This document shows, one piece after another, positions 22,557 to 33,489 of a stretch of 64,000 nucleotides of DNA. Source of the DNA: Primulina eburnea (taxonomy: Eukaryota > Streptophyta > Magnoliopsida > Lamiales > Gesneriaceae). The translations under genes and the position numbers were made by a program. The notes beneath the pieces are model-generated. The model had not been told where the DNA came from and did not search any database. It saw only the letters and a list, made by a program, of their open reading frames with translations. The stretch's first letter is position 1. Every line of letters starts with the position of its first letter. The DNA lies in NCBI RefSeq assembly GCF_022965805.1, contig NC_133108.1:20675545-20739544 (forward strand), read 5' to 3'.

Positions 22557-22973
22557 ATAACACCGTTCATGGGTGCTATCTTCACGAAGACTTGATCACC
22601 TACGGCAAACTCAAGATCCCTTCTCCTCTTGTCAGCATAACTCTTTTGACGACTCTGAGCCATCTTCATCCTGTCTCGAATCTTGACCACCACATCTGCA
22701 GTCTGCTGAACAATCTCTGGACTAAGTTCTGATCTCTCACCGACTTCATCCTAATGAATCGATGACCTGCACTTCCTTCCATACAATGACTCGTAGGGAG
22801 CCATACATATAGATGATTGAAAACTGTTGTTGTAGGTAAACTCCATTAGAGGTAGCTTAGATTCCCAATTCCCATGGAAATCGATCACACAAGATCTCAA
22901 CAAATCCCCCAAAATTTTGATCACTCGTTCAGACTGACCATCTGTCTGCAGGTGAAATGCTGTACTGAATAGC
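22557..22973 (-). pseudogene. E integrase, C-terminal half of core and GPY/F start
   Basis: Minus-strand residues include STAFHLQTDGQSERVIKILGDL (third catalytic acid Glu present), FTYNNSFQSSICMAPYESLYGRKC and KSYADKRRRDLEFAVGDQVFVKI. It ends abruptly after APMNGVM, where F continues with MRFGKRGKLSPRFIG. Solo LTR O bounds it on the right. Confidence 0.85.
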
Positions 22974-25096
22974 TGTAACACTCGTGACTGAATTTCATAA
23001 TTAGAGCAGAAGCTTTTAAATATAATTTGGAGAAAATGTGTAATTTTACAAAAATTAGGCAGCATCTCCCCGCAAATAGGACATGCCACCTAACTCAAGC
23101 AACACATAAAACACATACAAAAGATTTCCATATCCATCAAATACCATTGAATGCAGTAACTACACATATTTCTGATTCAAATACAAAACAAGATTTTCAA
23201 TATTTCCCGAAATAACCAAAAGCTTAACATATCAAAGTAGCATCCAACCACTATCTCCAAAGTTTGGCATATTCCCTTCTCTCGCTTTGACAATTCAGGA
23301 ATGATCAGACTTTTTTACCTGTGCCTGCATCACATGAACATAACTTGAATGAGTATAAAACTCAACAAATGGAATCAATACTATAAATGTACATATATAT
23401 AATTTTATTGTAAAACGTAAAATGTATAGCCTCAATTTCATTTTGTTTAAAAACATTATCCATCTTATTTCGTAAACGTCGAATCATCATTAATATCATC
23501 TGTCAAGAATCATAATACAACAATACATAGGTATGATATTTATTTAATTGATTAACTGAAGAATTGATAGTTCTTATAAGATAGTTCATTATTTGTTAAC
23601 CCTCTTCGTAAAAACGAATCTTATAGGAGGGACATGTACCTCTGCATAAAATGCATCTTATAAGAGAGCACATGTTTTCATCATTAATTGACCAATTACA
23701 TTGCGGATTTAGAATTGTCAGAGACAACACCGCTACTATCACTATCAAGTTAATCATTCAATCATATAAAACTTCATTCAGACATTTTATCAAACACATT
23801 AGAGGCATCATTTAAAGTTTAACTCCTTTCATTCAAAAATGAATATAATTGCACTACCATATATACATATTTACATATATATCATGAATGGAATTTGAAA
23901 GGAGTTAACGTCATAAAATCATCAAAACTCATACATATAGGATAATGTGATGTGTTGAATAAATGATTCCACTTACTACACTTGGAGCACTTGGTTTCCT
24001 AAACCTTGACGATGATCCTACAACAATAAACCCAATAACTAACCATAAACACCCAAATAATAATCTTAACCATTTAATCCAATACATCAATCATAACTAT
24101 CATCCCCAAACTTCACCATCTATAAATAACTCAAGAACAAGAACAAAAACCACTTACCTTAGCTCCTTGCACTAAAAAGGTGAAGTTCCAACTCCGGATT
24201 GAAGATTATTTGCTTGATTGAAAGAGAGGATAAGAAGAAGATGAAGAACCCTGGCCTAGAATTGATGGAGAAGAGAAATGAAGAGAAGGGAAATGAAGAA
24301 AATGAGAGTCTCATTCGATTTTATGCATTAATTCACCCAAAACACGCTTTTCCATTGTACAGGGCACTAGGGCAGTCAAGTTTTACCGCCCTAGCGCAGA
24401 ACTTACTATCCGAAACCCAAAAATACAGCTCCAGGCACGTCGGTGCAGTCAAACATTACCGCCCTATCGCAGTATCTGTTGTCCCAATGCGTGCTCTGCA
24501 CACAGCTTCTCCAAAGATTGCTCAAGAAATGCCTCTTCCCTTCATGATCTGAGAAAGTGGTAAACATGAAAGTTGTAGCTCTATGTCTTGGCTTGCATCT
24601 CTGATTCACCCCATGTCATTTGAAGGACTGAGTAAAAAGTTATTCTCAATCTTCAAACATGTGTCACTGGAGGAATGATGATACATACGACACATTTCGG
24701 GGCGCTTTTGGCTTGTCATCCACAATGATTTGAACAAAACTCCAAACATGAAAGTTATAGCCTTATGTCTTATCTTTCTAATGGAAGTGGCCTCACATCA
24801 TTCGGGTCAATATAAAAAATATTATGCTAAAAACCACAACTACTGCCACAGTTTTATACCGTTTCAGCACTTCCATTACTTATTTAGCTCAAAATCAACT
24901 TTCTATTTTACCCATACATTCTCTGTTTCATTCTATATCATTCAATACCATTCATATCATATCTTGAAGCCATAAACCATCATCATTACATCACATATTC
25001 CAAACGATCATCTAATAAACCATAAAAATAATAATGACCATAATTAATCATAATCATTACCTTACGTCATATGCATACGAATGTGTGGGCGTTACA
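22974..25096 (-). mobile_element. Solo LTR O in E integrase
   Basis: A 2123-bp solo LTR reads TGTAACACTCG to GGGCGTTACA on plus, flanked by ATAGC (22969-22973) and ATAGA (25097-25101). E and F share AATAGC/AAAAGCAACTTCGTC here, so the right copy has mutated once. Minus orientation is inferred from the TGTAACGCCC start on that strand and from the position of a two-unit hairpin array nearer that end. It is not closely similar to the other LTRs in the window. Confidence 0.85.
24361..24472. repeat. Hairpin array, CTAGGGC type, two units (O)
   Basis: Unit 1 is CTAGGGCAGT, loop CAAGTTTT (8 nt), ACCGCCCTAG, with 9 of 10 pairs plus a G-T. Unit 2 starts 71 bp later (GTCGGTGCAGT, loop CAAACATT, ACCGCCCTATC) and is more decayed. 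This is a fourth stem sequence with the same loop length and period. Confidence 0.7.
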
Positions 25097-25800
25097 ATAG
25101 AAACTTCGTCCCTGTGGCTACATGTAAACTCTTCCAAAAGAACGATATGAACCTCGGGTCTTTATCGGACACGATAGAAAATAGGATTCCATGCAATCGG
25201 ACTATCTCCCTGATATTGAGCTCTGTATACTGAGTCATGGAAAAAGTCTCCTTCACCGGTAAGAAGTGCACTGACTTAGAAAGTCGATTCACTCTAACCC
25301 AAATGGCATTGGATCATATGACTGACCTCGGCAAACGGACCACGAAGTCCATGGTGATATTCTCCCATTTCCATTCGGGGATAGGGAGCGGCTTAAGCAT
25401 TCCTGCTGGCTTCTAATGATCTGCCATAACTTGCTGACAAGTGAGGCATTCAGACACAAATCGTCAGATGTCTCACTTCATACTTGGCCACCAATATAAA
25501 ATCTACAGATCCTTGTACATCTTGGTACCTCTTGGATGGATAGAATATGGAGATGCATGTGTCTCGGTCAAAATATCCTCTCTGATCGAATCAACACTAT
25601 GCACCCACATCCTTCCTCTCTATCTCACAATTCCATCGGACATTGTGTAGAGTACGCTGCCCTTGGCTTCATCCTTCGGTCTCCATTTTTGTAATTGCTC
25701 ATCCAAAGGCTAACCTCTACGGATTCGGTCTAGCAAAGAAGACTGGACTGTCTGATTAGACAGCTTAGGAGCTCTGCCCTTGGGATAAACCTCTAAACCA
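25097..25800 (-). pseudogene. E integrase N-terminal and core
   Basis: Minus-strand integrase continues on the other side of O with RLSKSVHFLPVKETFSMTQY and FSIVSDKDPRFISFFWKSLH (second catalytic Asp). Near 25400-25500 follow the zinc-finger region (Cys-Gln-Gln and His residues in the mirrored order) and its YWWP-like approach. Frames are broken by stops. Similarity to F 42850-43500 is obvious by eye. Confidence 0.85.
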
Positions 25801-27682
25801 AACCTATGAATCTATGACTGGATATATCTCTGCATTGACAGTTGTGCTACGACTGTAACTTTTCTGCTCAAAGCATCTGTCACAACATTAGCTTTCCTCG
25901 GATGGTAGCTAATCTCGCAATCGTAGTCTTTCACTAACTCTAACAGCCATCTTGGTCTCATATTCAGCTCTTTCTGTGTGAAGAAGTACTTGAGACTCTT
26001 GTGATCAGTAAATATTTGGCATTTCTCGCCATACAAATAATGTCTCAAAATTTTCAACACAAAGACAATGGCAGCTAACTCGAGATCATGAGTCGAATAA
26101 TTTTTCTCGTGCACTTTCAACTATCTGGAGGCATAAGCTATGACCCGACAATGTTGCATTAAAACTGCGCCTAAACCGACCTCAGAAGCATCGGTGAATA
26201 ACACAAAATCGCCTTGCCCTGCTTGCATGGCTAACACTGGTTCTGAAATAAGAGCTTGCTTCAAAGTATCAAAGCTCTTCTAGCACTCTCCAATCCATAT
26301 GAATTTAGCATTCTTCTTAGTCAATGAAGTGAGTGGCACTGCAATTGAAGAAAATCCCTGAATAAATTTCCTGTAGTAGCCTGCTAAGTCTTGGAAACTT
26401 GGATCCAAGATGCATTCTTCGGCTCAATTCATTCCTTAACTGCTGTCACCTTAGTTGGATCCACCTCAATACCACTGTCAGATATTATATGACCCAAAAA
26501 CGCTACCTTCTCCCACCAGAATTCACACTTACTGATTTTTGCAAACAACTTGCGACTCTGTAAGACCTGAAAAACTGTAGCCAAGTATTGACTGTGCTCG
26601 TCATGGCTCTCCGAGTAAATGAGAATGTCGTCAATGAATACTATGACGAACTGATCTTGGTAGGGTTGAAATACTCGATTCATGAGGTCCATAAATATCG
26701 TTGGAGCATTCGTCAGTCCAAAAGGCATTATTAAGAACTTGTAGTGCCCATACTTGGTTCTGAAGGTTGTCTTATGAACATCTGCATCCTTTACCTTCAG
26801 CTGATGATACCCCGATCATAGATCTATCTTAAAGAACACTGTGGATCCCTGCAACTGATCGAACAAGTCCTCGATCCTTGGTATTGGTATTTATTCTTGA
26901 TCGTTACTTTGTTCAGTTATCGGTCATCGATACACAACCTCATGCTCACATCATTCTTCTTTACGAAGAGCACTGGTGCGCCCATGGTGAGAAACTAGGG
27001 TGGATAAATTCTTTATCTTGGAGCTCCTGAATATGTTGTTTGAGCTTTAGCATCTCATATTGAGCTAAACGGTATGGTGTCTTTGAGATCGGCACAGTGC
27101 CTGGCACAAGGTCAATGGAAAACTCCACCTCTCTTTCTGGTGGAAGGACTGTGACGTCGTCTGGAAAGAAGTCAGGAAAATCTCTGACTACCGGTACATC
27201 AGATATCGATGGATTGGGTTCGTCAGGCACTGAAACAATGCTGGCCAAGAAGGCCTGGCAACTCTTATGAATAATTCTATGTGCCTGCATGCAAGAGATC
27301 ATGCAAGGGAAACTCCTCCATCTATCCGGCTCAAAGAGAAACTGCTCCATTTCCAACGGCCTTACCAACACTAATCTTTTCTGAAAGTCAATAAGAACTT
27401 TGTTCTTCATCAGCCAGTCCATTCCCAAGATGATATCAAATTCTGGCATCGGCAACACAATCAAATTGGCATACACTAGGTGGCCTTGCAATTCAAGATC
27501 AATGTCTCTGACCATGCTAGTAGCTGATAATTATTCCCCTGATGGGACTGTCACTAAATAGCTCACGTCGAGTCCAATAGACTTGACGTCCAGATTATTA
27601 GCAAACGTCTCCAAAATAAAAGAGTGAGTGGCCTCGGAATCTATCAAGGCCTTCGTGGCTACCCTCTTAATGAAAATATTTC
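25801..27682 (-). pseudogene. E RNase H, RT and protease
   Basis: RNase H at 25812-26120 shows [31 protein letters not shown] and DALSRK. RT at 26429-26980 shows [13 protein letters not shown] with the Asp pair intact and [19 protein letters not shown]. The protease/linker (26961-27682) has [12 protein letters not shown]. The protease active site reads DSE instead of DSG (near 27640), which should abolish activity. Multiple stops and at least one frameshift (around 26940) occur. The homologous F region is far better preserved. Confidence 0.88.
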
Positions 27683-27866
27683 TTGAGAGACGTTGGTACA
27701 ACACAAAAACTTATATCCCAAAAATTCAAATCTTAACCTCATGCATAGTATAAAAATCTCTACACGAGTCACCAAAAATACTAACTAGCACACTAATAAT
27801 CCCAAATAAAATTCAAAACATGCATAGCAAAAATAATGCAGTGCTGAATTGAATAAGTTAACAGTC
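27683..27866 (-). other. E gag/pro intron relic
   Basis: This non-coding stretch of about 184 bp sits exactly where F has a GT-AG intron and is alignable with it (both contain TAGCACRCTAATAATCCCA on plus). In E the splice dinucleotides are eroded (donor region ACTGTTAAC, acceptor region CTCAAGA). Its presence in both relatives dates the insertion of this segment to before their split. Confidence 0.65.
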
Positions 27867-28880
27867 AACAGGGTCGTCTTTCGGTTCGCCTCCTCTGCCT
27901 GAATGGCGAACACTCTACCCTGGGTCGGCTGCCTCCACTGTGGGAAGTCCTTCAACATATGATCGCTGGCTCCGCATTTGAAGCACTTGCCTGATCCCCA
28001 TAAGCAATGTCCCGAATGCTGTCGGTGCCACTTTGAGCATACTGGATGCTCTCCGAGCTTCTGTGGAGCCTTCTGCTGAGTAATGAAACCCTTGCCTTTC
28101 AGTTGTCATTGAAATTGCCTCTTCCCCTGCTGTTCTTGGAAAGGCCTCTTAAACTGCGGTCGATGCTGCTGCTACTGCTGGGGTGCCTGATGGACCTCTT
28201 GCCCTGCCTATCACTCTCGATGTCCTTTTGGTCATTCTCTTCCGCCAAGGCTCTAGATACGGCAACAACATATATAGTCGGACCAGCAACTCTCACATCA
28301 TAGCGCAAGATTGGCAGCAAACCATCAATAAAATGCCTCAGCTTCTCCTGGGCATCATTTGAAATCGGGGGTACAAAGTGACACCCCCTCTCGAACTTCC
28401 TCACAAACTCTGCAATGCTATTGTCTCCTGTTGCAGCGTCATTAACTCCCTGGCCAGTATGGATCGTACGTACTTCATCAGTGAAGTACTTGGAGTAGAA
28501 GACTTCCTTGAAACCGTCCCAAAAAAGGGTCTGCAAATTCACCGATATAGAAGCGCTCTTCCACCACAATCTCGCGTCTCCTGTCAGTGGAAAGGTGTCA
28601 CATCTGACCATGTCTGCGTCCTGCTGCTCCATAAACGCAAAAATGACTTCGATTGACTTAATCTATCCTTCAGCTATCGTCGTAGATTGCCTCTGGTCTG
28701 AACATCGCCCCTATGTCTACTGCAGTCTGGTTCCCCACAAACTGTGCGAAGTACTGAGTCATTCTGCAAGCATCTGAGCCTGCATATCTGACGGTGGACG
28801 AGGAGGAGTGGCCCTCTCCCCATCAGAGTTTCTCTGTCCTCATCGCCTGCTCCATGCACAATCCTACATCTGGGAGGCAT
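27867..28880 (-). pseudogene. E gag
   Basis: Gag starts at the Met of MPPRCRIVHGAGDED (28878-28880), matching the MPPRR start of F and K. The capsid region (28099-28632) shows FPLTGDARLWWKSASISVNL, FKEVFYSKYFTDEVRT and ERGCHFVPPISNDAQEKLRHF. The zinc-knuckle region (27900-28100) is broken by frameshifts. It belongs to the same family as F gag, and no uninterrupted frame remains. Confidence 0.85.
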
Positions 28881-29100
28881 ACTGTTCCAAAATTTACCCA
28901 ACATGCATAGACATAATATTAATATCATAAGATGTACATAATTTGAATTTAAATATGCACATGCTGAAACCATGAGTTTATGCTTAATACATGAAAGAAT
29001 TTAAAACTTCAAAACTTACAGACTTGAGGTGTGACTTCGTGAGCTTCTCGCAACTGGTAGTAGGCATAATCCTTTACAAGAACACCGCTCTGATGCCAAC
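28881..29100 (-). other. E leader and primer-binding site
   Basis: Leader runs between gag start and 5' LTR. The primer site is at 29087-29098 (minus TGGCATCAGAGC, one change from TGGTATCAGAGC), two bases from the LTR edge. Confidence 0.8.
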
Positions 29101-30361
29101 TGTAAGATACCATACTTTTAAACTATTATAAAATTTGCGGAAAAATAATTTTTTTAAAATAAGTAGGTAATAATCCAAACTGCAATAAAAATCATCTGTT
29201 CGTCTAAAATATTTGCAATAAAAGAACCACAACAAAGTTTGCAAAAGCACTTGTTTATACATCATCAACAGTATCATGAAATCAGAGTATTTGGAACAAT
29301 CATAAAGTTCTTAAACACATGGGCGGTCCTCGGGTTTAGCCTTCTGCACAGACCGAGCCGGCTCATTGGTCCCCACCCCTTGTCTCCTCATATTCGTCCT
29401 CGCCTGCATCGATCAAGTCTAATGAGTCTAAAGACTCAATATGTATAAACTGGAGATAGCAAGTTTACGTAATTAAACCACATGCAACTTCAAAGTAGAA
29501 TGTACATACATAAACTTGAACGTAATAATATAAACATAGACGTACCATCATCATAAAACTTTTCATAAACATACTTGCATCATACATATTTGAACATTCA
29601 TAACTTCATCAATTTGCATAGAAATATGTTTCAAAGCAAGTGACTCATACATAATTGCGCCTGATCAGACTAAACCACAATACTGGGCTGGTAGAGAAAA
29701 TCCACAACCATGTACATGAGATCCCCGGCCATGCTTTACCGGGTGGATTGGTCCCTAGTCATGCTTTACCGCTTTCCAATCCTGATCTAAACCCGGTCAT
29801 GTTTTACCGGGGTAGAGAGACCACCGGCCACATTCACCGACTTTCAAACTCGTTCATAATTCGTCACAAGACATTTAGCATACCTCAAAAATAAAATATT
29901 TTCTCATTTTCCACGTCGAACATACTTACATGGCGTTGAGGGATTCGTTGGATCTCGCTTAGGGCCACTGCTGCACGTACTAACATGAGTTCAAACAATT
30001 ATATTTCATGAATTAGATGTATTAGTTTTAAAATCCTAAAATCAGTAAATAATTAAATTAGACTTTAAAAATGCTTAAAACTTAATGATATATTTAAAAT
30101 GCCTCAATCCTAACTTAAAATAAAATTCCACATTTTAAAATCTCCAAAATCGTCGACGATCTCTTTTCCTCGATCTCGCATCGAATAATCTACTGAAACT
30201 TGAAACTCGAGACAACATTTTAGCGTGCATCACAAAAGCATAATTAATTTAAAATAATGCATTTGAATAAATCATGCATCGCTAAAAAAAATTAATTTAA
30301 ACTTAAATAAACAATTTAAATAAATGCATGAGTTTTAAGTGTATTGAATTTGGGCTCTACA
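29101..30361 (-). repeat. Element E 5' LTR (internally deleted)
   Basis: It runs from TGTAAGATACC to GGGCTCTACA. It lacks the CACGGACC array and neighbouring text present in the left E LTR and in F: the text jumps after ATGAGTTCAAACAATTATA. It retains the CATGYTTTACCG hairpin triplet at 29728-29815. It is followed by CTATC, the right target duplication of E. Confidence 0.85.
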
Positions 30362-30798
30362 CTATCATTTTTAGAAAACATTAATTATTTTTAATCGTAT
30401 TAATAAGCCTTGAAATATTTATTGAAAAATATATATTTTGTCTTGGTTGTCTCCGGTCTCCTTTCTCCAGCCTATTATCGAAATTCGGGTGAAATCCTTC
30501 AATTTCATGAAATCATACCATATAATCATTTAATCATGCAATCATACATTTAATCATATAATATGCACCATGGAAACATTTAAAATCAATTAACTAAAAC
30601 AACTATGTAATTTAATGCGTTTTAAATTTTAAATGAAACAGGCTTATAACCTCCTATATCATGTATCATAAAAGTATTTAAAGTTCAGCATACAAAATTT
30701 TAATGCAACAAAAACTCACAGACTTTAGGCGTGACTTCTTGAGCTTCTCAGAGTGGCAGTAACACAACCCTTTAGGAATCCTTCGCTCTAATACCAAC
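30362..30798 (-). repeat. Probable 5' end of LTR A2, then A3 leader and primer site
   Basis: From 30362 the text seems to resume the A2 LTR interrupted by E. From about 30655 (AACCTCCTATATCATGTAT) it matches the A1 leader, ending at a primer site (GCTCTAATACCAAC on plus, 30785-30798). No pol or gag lies between, so the interior of that A copy is gone. The internal boundary is an inference. Confidence 0.55.
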
Positions 30799-31802
30799 TG
30801 AAATGTCCAGTATTTTTAAACCTTAAAATCCTACTAAAGTTTTTTTTTAATTCAAAATCGAAACTTGCGTAGAAAGCATTTCCGAAAACCAAAATTTATT
30901 TAAGATCAAAAGAATTTAAAGTGTAAAAAAATCCTAAAATCGTCAATTAAAAAAAATCATACATCAACCTTTAACATGATCAAAATTAACTTCAAAATAA
31001 AGCATAAATATCACTAAATAATTCATTAACTCAATATTTATTCCAAAGCTTCAACTATCAAGCTAATGTGGAAAATAATGTCCCTCGGAAGTATACTACA
31101 GAACTCGATCCACTCAAGCGTCAGAGCCTCCTTCAACCTCATCATCCTCAACTGCAACATTCAAATCTAGCGAGTCTAATGACTCAACACGATCTAAACA
31201 TAAATAGCAAATAATACATATACAAGCACATGCATTAAAATCATACTTTTATTCAAGTTAAGCTTGCATAAATTTGTAAAAAAAAAAAAAATTAATCATA
31301 AATCATCAAATCATAAAGCTTTCCATCATTTATCGTTTTGGGAGAAGTTTGATATTTGAAAGCGACAAGCCGTATCCTCTGGTCGATAGATCAGTCTTGG
31401 CTCATTTATCGTTTTGGGAGAAGTTTGATATTTGAAAGTGACAAGCCGTATCCTCTGGTCGATAGATCAGTCTTGGCTCACCATTACGCATGGGGACGGG
31501 CACTAGGCACCGATGTAAAATAGAAATACGATCGTTGGGCTCTCTCTGAGCCTTCTCCCGTAAACAGGCTTCCTTTAGGCCTTCTCCTTCACGATATTTC
31601 CAAAAATGATATATCATATCCTTTTTATCTCAGTCAATTCACAACCTTCAAAATATTTTTTTTCTTTTTAATCATGAAATATTGTGTCCTTTCTGAATTG
31701 TAAAATATCATTTTAACAGTAAAAATTGCACAATTTTATCATAAATCATAAAATCCCTTATTTTCATCATAATTATTTTAAAATATCATTTATTATGCGT
31801 TA
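30799..31802 (-). repeat. LTR A3, cut by element L
   Basis: It begins TGAAATGTCC next to the primer site and follows A1 and A2, but has no B LTR at the AAATA position. It therefore shows the uninterrupted state of the A-LTR (ACATAAATAGCAAATAATAC). It carries a 76-bp tandem duplication. At 31803 the LTR of element L starts. Confidence 0.82.
31327..31478. repeat. 76-bp perfect-length tandem duplication in A3
   Basis: The unit CATTTATCG...TCTTGGCT occurs at 31327-31402 and 31403-31478 with one visible difference (GCGAC/GTGAC). A2 has a single copy at about 15050-15125. The duplication is therefore recent and private to A3. Confidence 0.9.
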
Positions 31803-32250
31803 TGTAAGGCCTGAGATTTTATCATTTAAACCGAGATTAATAAATTGACAAATCGACGTGATTATAGAAGGAAAAGCCCGAGGGAGACATGAGGAAGACA
31901 AGGGATATGTGTGAGGCCAGAAGACCTCGCGCATATGCATGGAGATGAGACGCGGATATGCGCGAGCAGCCAAACGCCGAGGAAGAATACCTCACGCATA
32001 TACGCGAGACTAGGCGTGCATATGCGCGAGCAAGTGAATTTTCTATGCGTCGAGACAGTAGGTCTCGCGCATATGCGCCAGTATCGGACGCGCATATGCA
32101 CGAGAAGTGCTAAATAAAAAAAATGAGACACAAGTATAGCCATGCATATCAACATGTAATCATTTTCATTCCTTTCAGATTTCAGCCAAGAAAACCGAGG
32201 AACCTCCACGGAAATTCTCAAGCTTTTCATATTTTAGAAATTTGATTGTG
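31803..32250 (+). repeat. Element L 5' LTR remnant
   Basis: It is nearly identical to the first 445 bp or so of the L 3' LTR (33490 on), including its CATATG hairpin array (units at 31928, 31993 and 32066). It breaks at TTTGATTGTGC and passes directly into integrase coding sequence. The rest of the LTR, leader, gag, PR, RT and RNase H are deleted. Confidence 0.88.
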
Positions 32251-33393
32251 CCAGATGTTTCAGACATGAGACAACAGATTTTGAGAGAATCACACGGTAG
32301 TCGTTTTAGTATTCTTCCTGGTGGTATAAAGATGTACAATGATTTGAAGAAACAGTTTTGGTAGAAACAGATGAAATCAGATATTGCATATTTTGTGTCC
32401 AAATGCTTGAATTGCCAACAGGTGAAAGCAGAAAGGAAGAAACCAGGAGGTCTACTGCATAGCTTAGCTATTCCAGAATGGAAATGGGATAACATTTCCA
32501 TGGATTTTGTTACGAAGCTACCACGATCCTCCCGAGGTTGTGATGCAATTTGGGTCGTTATTGACAGATTGACCAAATCAGCGTATTTATTCCATATCGA
32601 AAACAAAATTACGTCTGAGTACAGCATATCATTCTCAGACTGACGGACAATCAGAAATAACTATCCAGACATTGGACGATATGCTTAGAGCTGTAGTCCT
32701 AGACTTTGCACTAGTTGGCAAGGTTCCTTACCACTTTGTGAATTCTCATACAACAATAGTTATCAGAAAAGTATAGAGATGGATCCGTTTGAAGCTTTTT
32801 ACGGCAAGAAATGCAGATCTCCTCTATACTGGGATGATATCTCCGAGGTATTTGAAATTGGGCCTGACATGATTCGAGATATGACTCAAAAATTAAAGCT
32901 GATTCAACATAGAATAAAGACAGCTCAGGATAGACAAGCCAAATATGCAAATATTCAACGTCGACCTTTAGAGTTTGAGCAAGGAGACAGAGTATTTATG
33001 AAGATTTCTCCTTTCAGAGGCATTGTCAGATTTGGCAAGAGAGGAAAGTTATCTCCACGTTATATCGGTCCGTATGAGATTCTTGAGAAGATAGGTGATC
33101 GTGCCTATCGACTCACTATTCCTCCGTCTCTATCTGGAATACATGACGTCTTTCATGTGTCTATGTTACAGAAATATATTCCTGATACTTCTCATGTTCT
33201 TCAACCTGCTGAAGCCGAACTCGATGAAACTCTGAGTTATTTTGAAAAGCCACTTCTGGATCGAAAATAAAAGCAACTCAGAATGAAGAATATTCCGCAT
33301 GTGAAATTTCAGTGGAGTCGTCATGACATGGAAGAAGCTACTTGGAATACTGAATCAGATATGAGATAGAAATTTCCAGAGTTGTTTCACTGA
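32251..33393 (+). pseudogene. L pol: integrase with chromodomain
   Basis: Plus-strand integrase begins just before the zinc finger (MRQQILRESHGSRFS). It shows [18 protein letters not shown], the first catalytic Asp region ([18 protein letters not shown]) and [11 protein letters not shown]. The next part of the core, including the second Asp, is deleted at about 32610, and text resumes at the [16 protein letters not shown] site (third acid). An open stretch 32779-33270 covers the GPY/F module (RGKLSPRYIGPYEIL) and HDVFHVSMLQKY. The chromodomain follows (VKFQWSRHDMEEATWNTESD), with an internal stop at 33366, and ends PELFH. It is clearly related to K integrase. Confidence 0.9.
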
Positions 33394-33453
33394 TGTGAGT
33401 TTCTTATTTAGCTTTTGTTATGTTCTTATTTTGTGCACTTTGATTGCCTGCGA

Positions 33454-33489
33454 TTTCGAGGATGAAATCATGTCTCAGAGGGGGAGAAT
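33454..33489 (+). promoter_or_regulatory. L pre-PPT motif and polypurine tract
   Basis: TTTCGAGGATGAAA (33454-33467) is followed by the polypurine tract AGAGGGGGAGAAT, which abuts TGTAAGACC. The first motif is a short inverted repeat conserved before the tract in H, F, K and J. Confidence 0.85.

Larger units (their letters stand above)
16678..30361 (-). mobile_element. Element E, Ty3/gypsy chromovirus, chimeric and multiply interrupted
   Basis: A minus-strand element is bounded by TGTAACGTACC (16678) and GGGCTCTACA (30361), with CTATT and CTATC as target duplication (one mismatch). Order on plus: 3' LTR (holding Q and N), foreign G block, integrase end, solo LTR O, integrase-RNase H-RT-PR, intron-like gap, gag, leader, primer site, 5' LTR. 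It is a close relative of F by gag, pol and LTR sequence but much older, with frequent stops and a DSE protease box. Polypurine tract, chromodomain and the U3 start of the left LTR are missing. Confidence 0.85.
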
